From Buttiauxella noackiae ATCC 51607 (GTDB lineage: Bacteria > Pseudomonadota > Gammaproteobacteria > Enterobacterales > Enterobacteriaceae), in assembly GCF_001654865.1 (NCBI RefSeq), contig NZ_LXEO01000002.1, positions 62,001-126,000 on the forward strand: a stretch of 64,000 bases of DNA, read 5' to 3'. Positions 63,632 through 64,000 of this stretch are shown here, one piece after another (within the stretch, counting starts at the first letter, position 1; each line of letters opens with the position of its first letter). A program made the translations under genes and the position numbers. A model generated the notes under the pieces. That model saw only the letters and a list, made by a program, of their open reading frames with translations. It was not told the DNA's origin and did not search any database.

Positions 63632-64000
63632 TTACTTCAGGCTGGTTTTCTTTTTCATGGCTGCCATTACTCCTGGTTTATCCGCCAGGTAATGGTTAAT
63701 ACCGTTAGCACGCAGGTTGCATGCGGCACATTCGCCACAGCCGTCGCCTTTAATGCCGTTATAGCAGGTCAGCGTTTCGCTCCTTACCAGATCCAGTTGC
63801 TGCCAGTAGTCCGCTAACGCCCATGTTTCTGCTTTATCGAGCCACATCAGCGGTGTTTCGAAACGAATATCTCGAGCCATACCAAGGCTAACGGCATGGT
63901 TCAGGGCTTTTACAAATTCATCTCGGCAGTCCGGGTAACCGGAGAAGTCAGTTTCACAAACACCGGTGATCACCGCTTCGGCTTCAACCTGATATGCGTA
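63632..64000 (-). CDS. queC: 7-cyano-7-deazaguanine synthase QueC (3' part)
   Basis: C-terminal 122 codons of QueC, which makes preQ0 from 7-carboxy-7-deazaguanine using ammonia and ATP, upstream of QueA and Tgt in the queuosine pathway. The gene continues beyond the window end on the minus strand; the frame is open to base 64000 ([25 protein letters not shown]). The zinc site is visible as [18 protein letters not shown]; the end [13 protein letters not shown] is typical. N-terminal PP-loop is outside the window. Confidence 0.95.
   Translation of the reverse strand, partial: YAYQVEAEAVITGVCETDFSGYPDCRDEFVKALNHAVSLGMARDIRFETPLMWLDKAETWALADYWQQLDLVRSETLTCYNGIKGDGCGECAACNLRANGINHYLADKPGVMAAMKKKTSLK

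Overview
This window is a stretch of enterobacterial core chromosome. It follows the Escherichia coli/Salmonella gene order from mak to queC (about minute 8.7 to 10 on the E. coli map) almost gene for gene, with protein lengths equal or nearly equal to the E. coli ones. No rRNA, tRNA, CRISPR, prophage or insertion sequence was seen. Base composition near 50% GC, ERIC and REP-like repeats, a Salmonella-type peroxiredoxin next to malZ, and accessory genes absent from E. coli suggest a member of the Enterobacteriaceae outside Escherichia (Buttiauxella/Kluyvera-like is a guess, not a demonstration).

Layout. 1-5.5 kb: mak, then sbcDC on the minus strand; araJ, which separates mak and sbcC in E. 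coli, is missing. 5.5-13.2 kb: phoBR behind a pho box, the transporters brnQ and proY, a small yicS-like secreted protein on the minus strand, and malZ. 13.3-16.5 kb: an accessory three-gene operon (isochorismatase-like hydrolase, ABM-domain membrane protein, amidohydrolase with a Cys/His-rich tail). 16.5-17.9 kb: peroxiredoxin tsaA and acpH. 18-23.5 kb: queA-tgt-yajC-secD-secF. 23.6-24.8 kb: a VOC protein plus an HTH-WYL regulator replace yajD. 24.8-36.9 kb: tsx, yajI, nrdR-ribD-ribH-nusB-thiL-pgpA, the xseB-ispA-dxs-yajO operon, and thiI. 36.9-41.5 kb: the most distinctive accessory island, an IclR-type regulator divergent from a three-subunit TAT-exported molybdenum oxidoreductase of the DmsABC type, with an FNR-like box between them. 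41.5-45 kb: panE-yajL, yajQ, yajR. 45-50 kb: the cytochrome bo3 operon cyoABCDE. 50-64 kb: ampG-yajG, bolA, tig, clpP-clpX-lon with sigma-32-type promoters, hupB, ppiD, ybaV, fadM with a FadR site, and the 3' part of queC.

Functional themes: phosphate sensing (PhoBR), maltodextrin use (MalZ), tRNA queuosine and 4-thiouridine modification (QueA, Tgt, QueC, ThiI), Sec export (YajC-SecDF, PpiD, Tig), riboflavin, thiamine and isoprenoid synthesis, aerobic respiration (Cyo) and protein quality control (ClpXP, Lon). The accessory parts add a probable anaerobic respiratory reductase under FNR/IclR-type control, an uncharacterised hydrolase/monooxygenase-type operon, and a small stress-type VOC/WYL pair with a perfect palindromic operator candidate.

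No wholly new defence or mobile system was found. The best candidates for new biology are the IclR-linked molybdoenzyme, the amidohydrolase operon, and several regulatory palindromes described in the findings. All homology statements rest on recognition of sequences and motifs by reading, without database searches.
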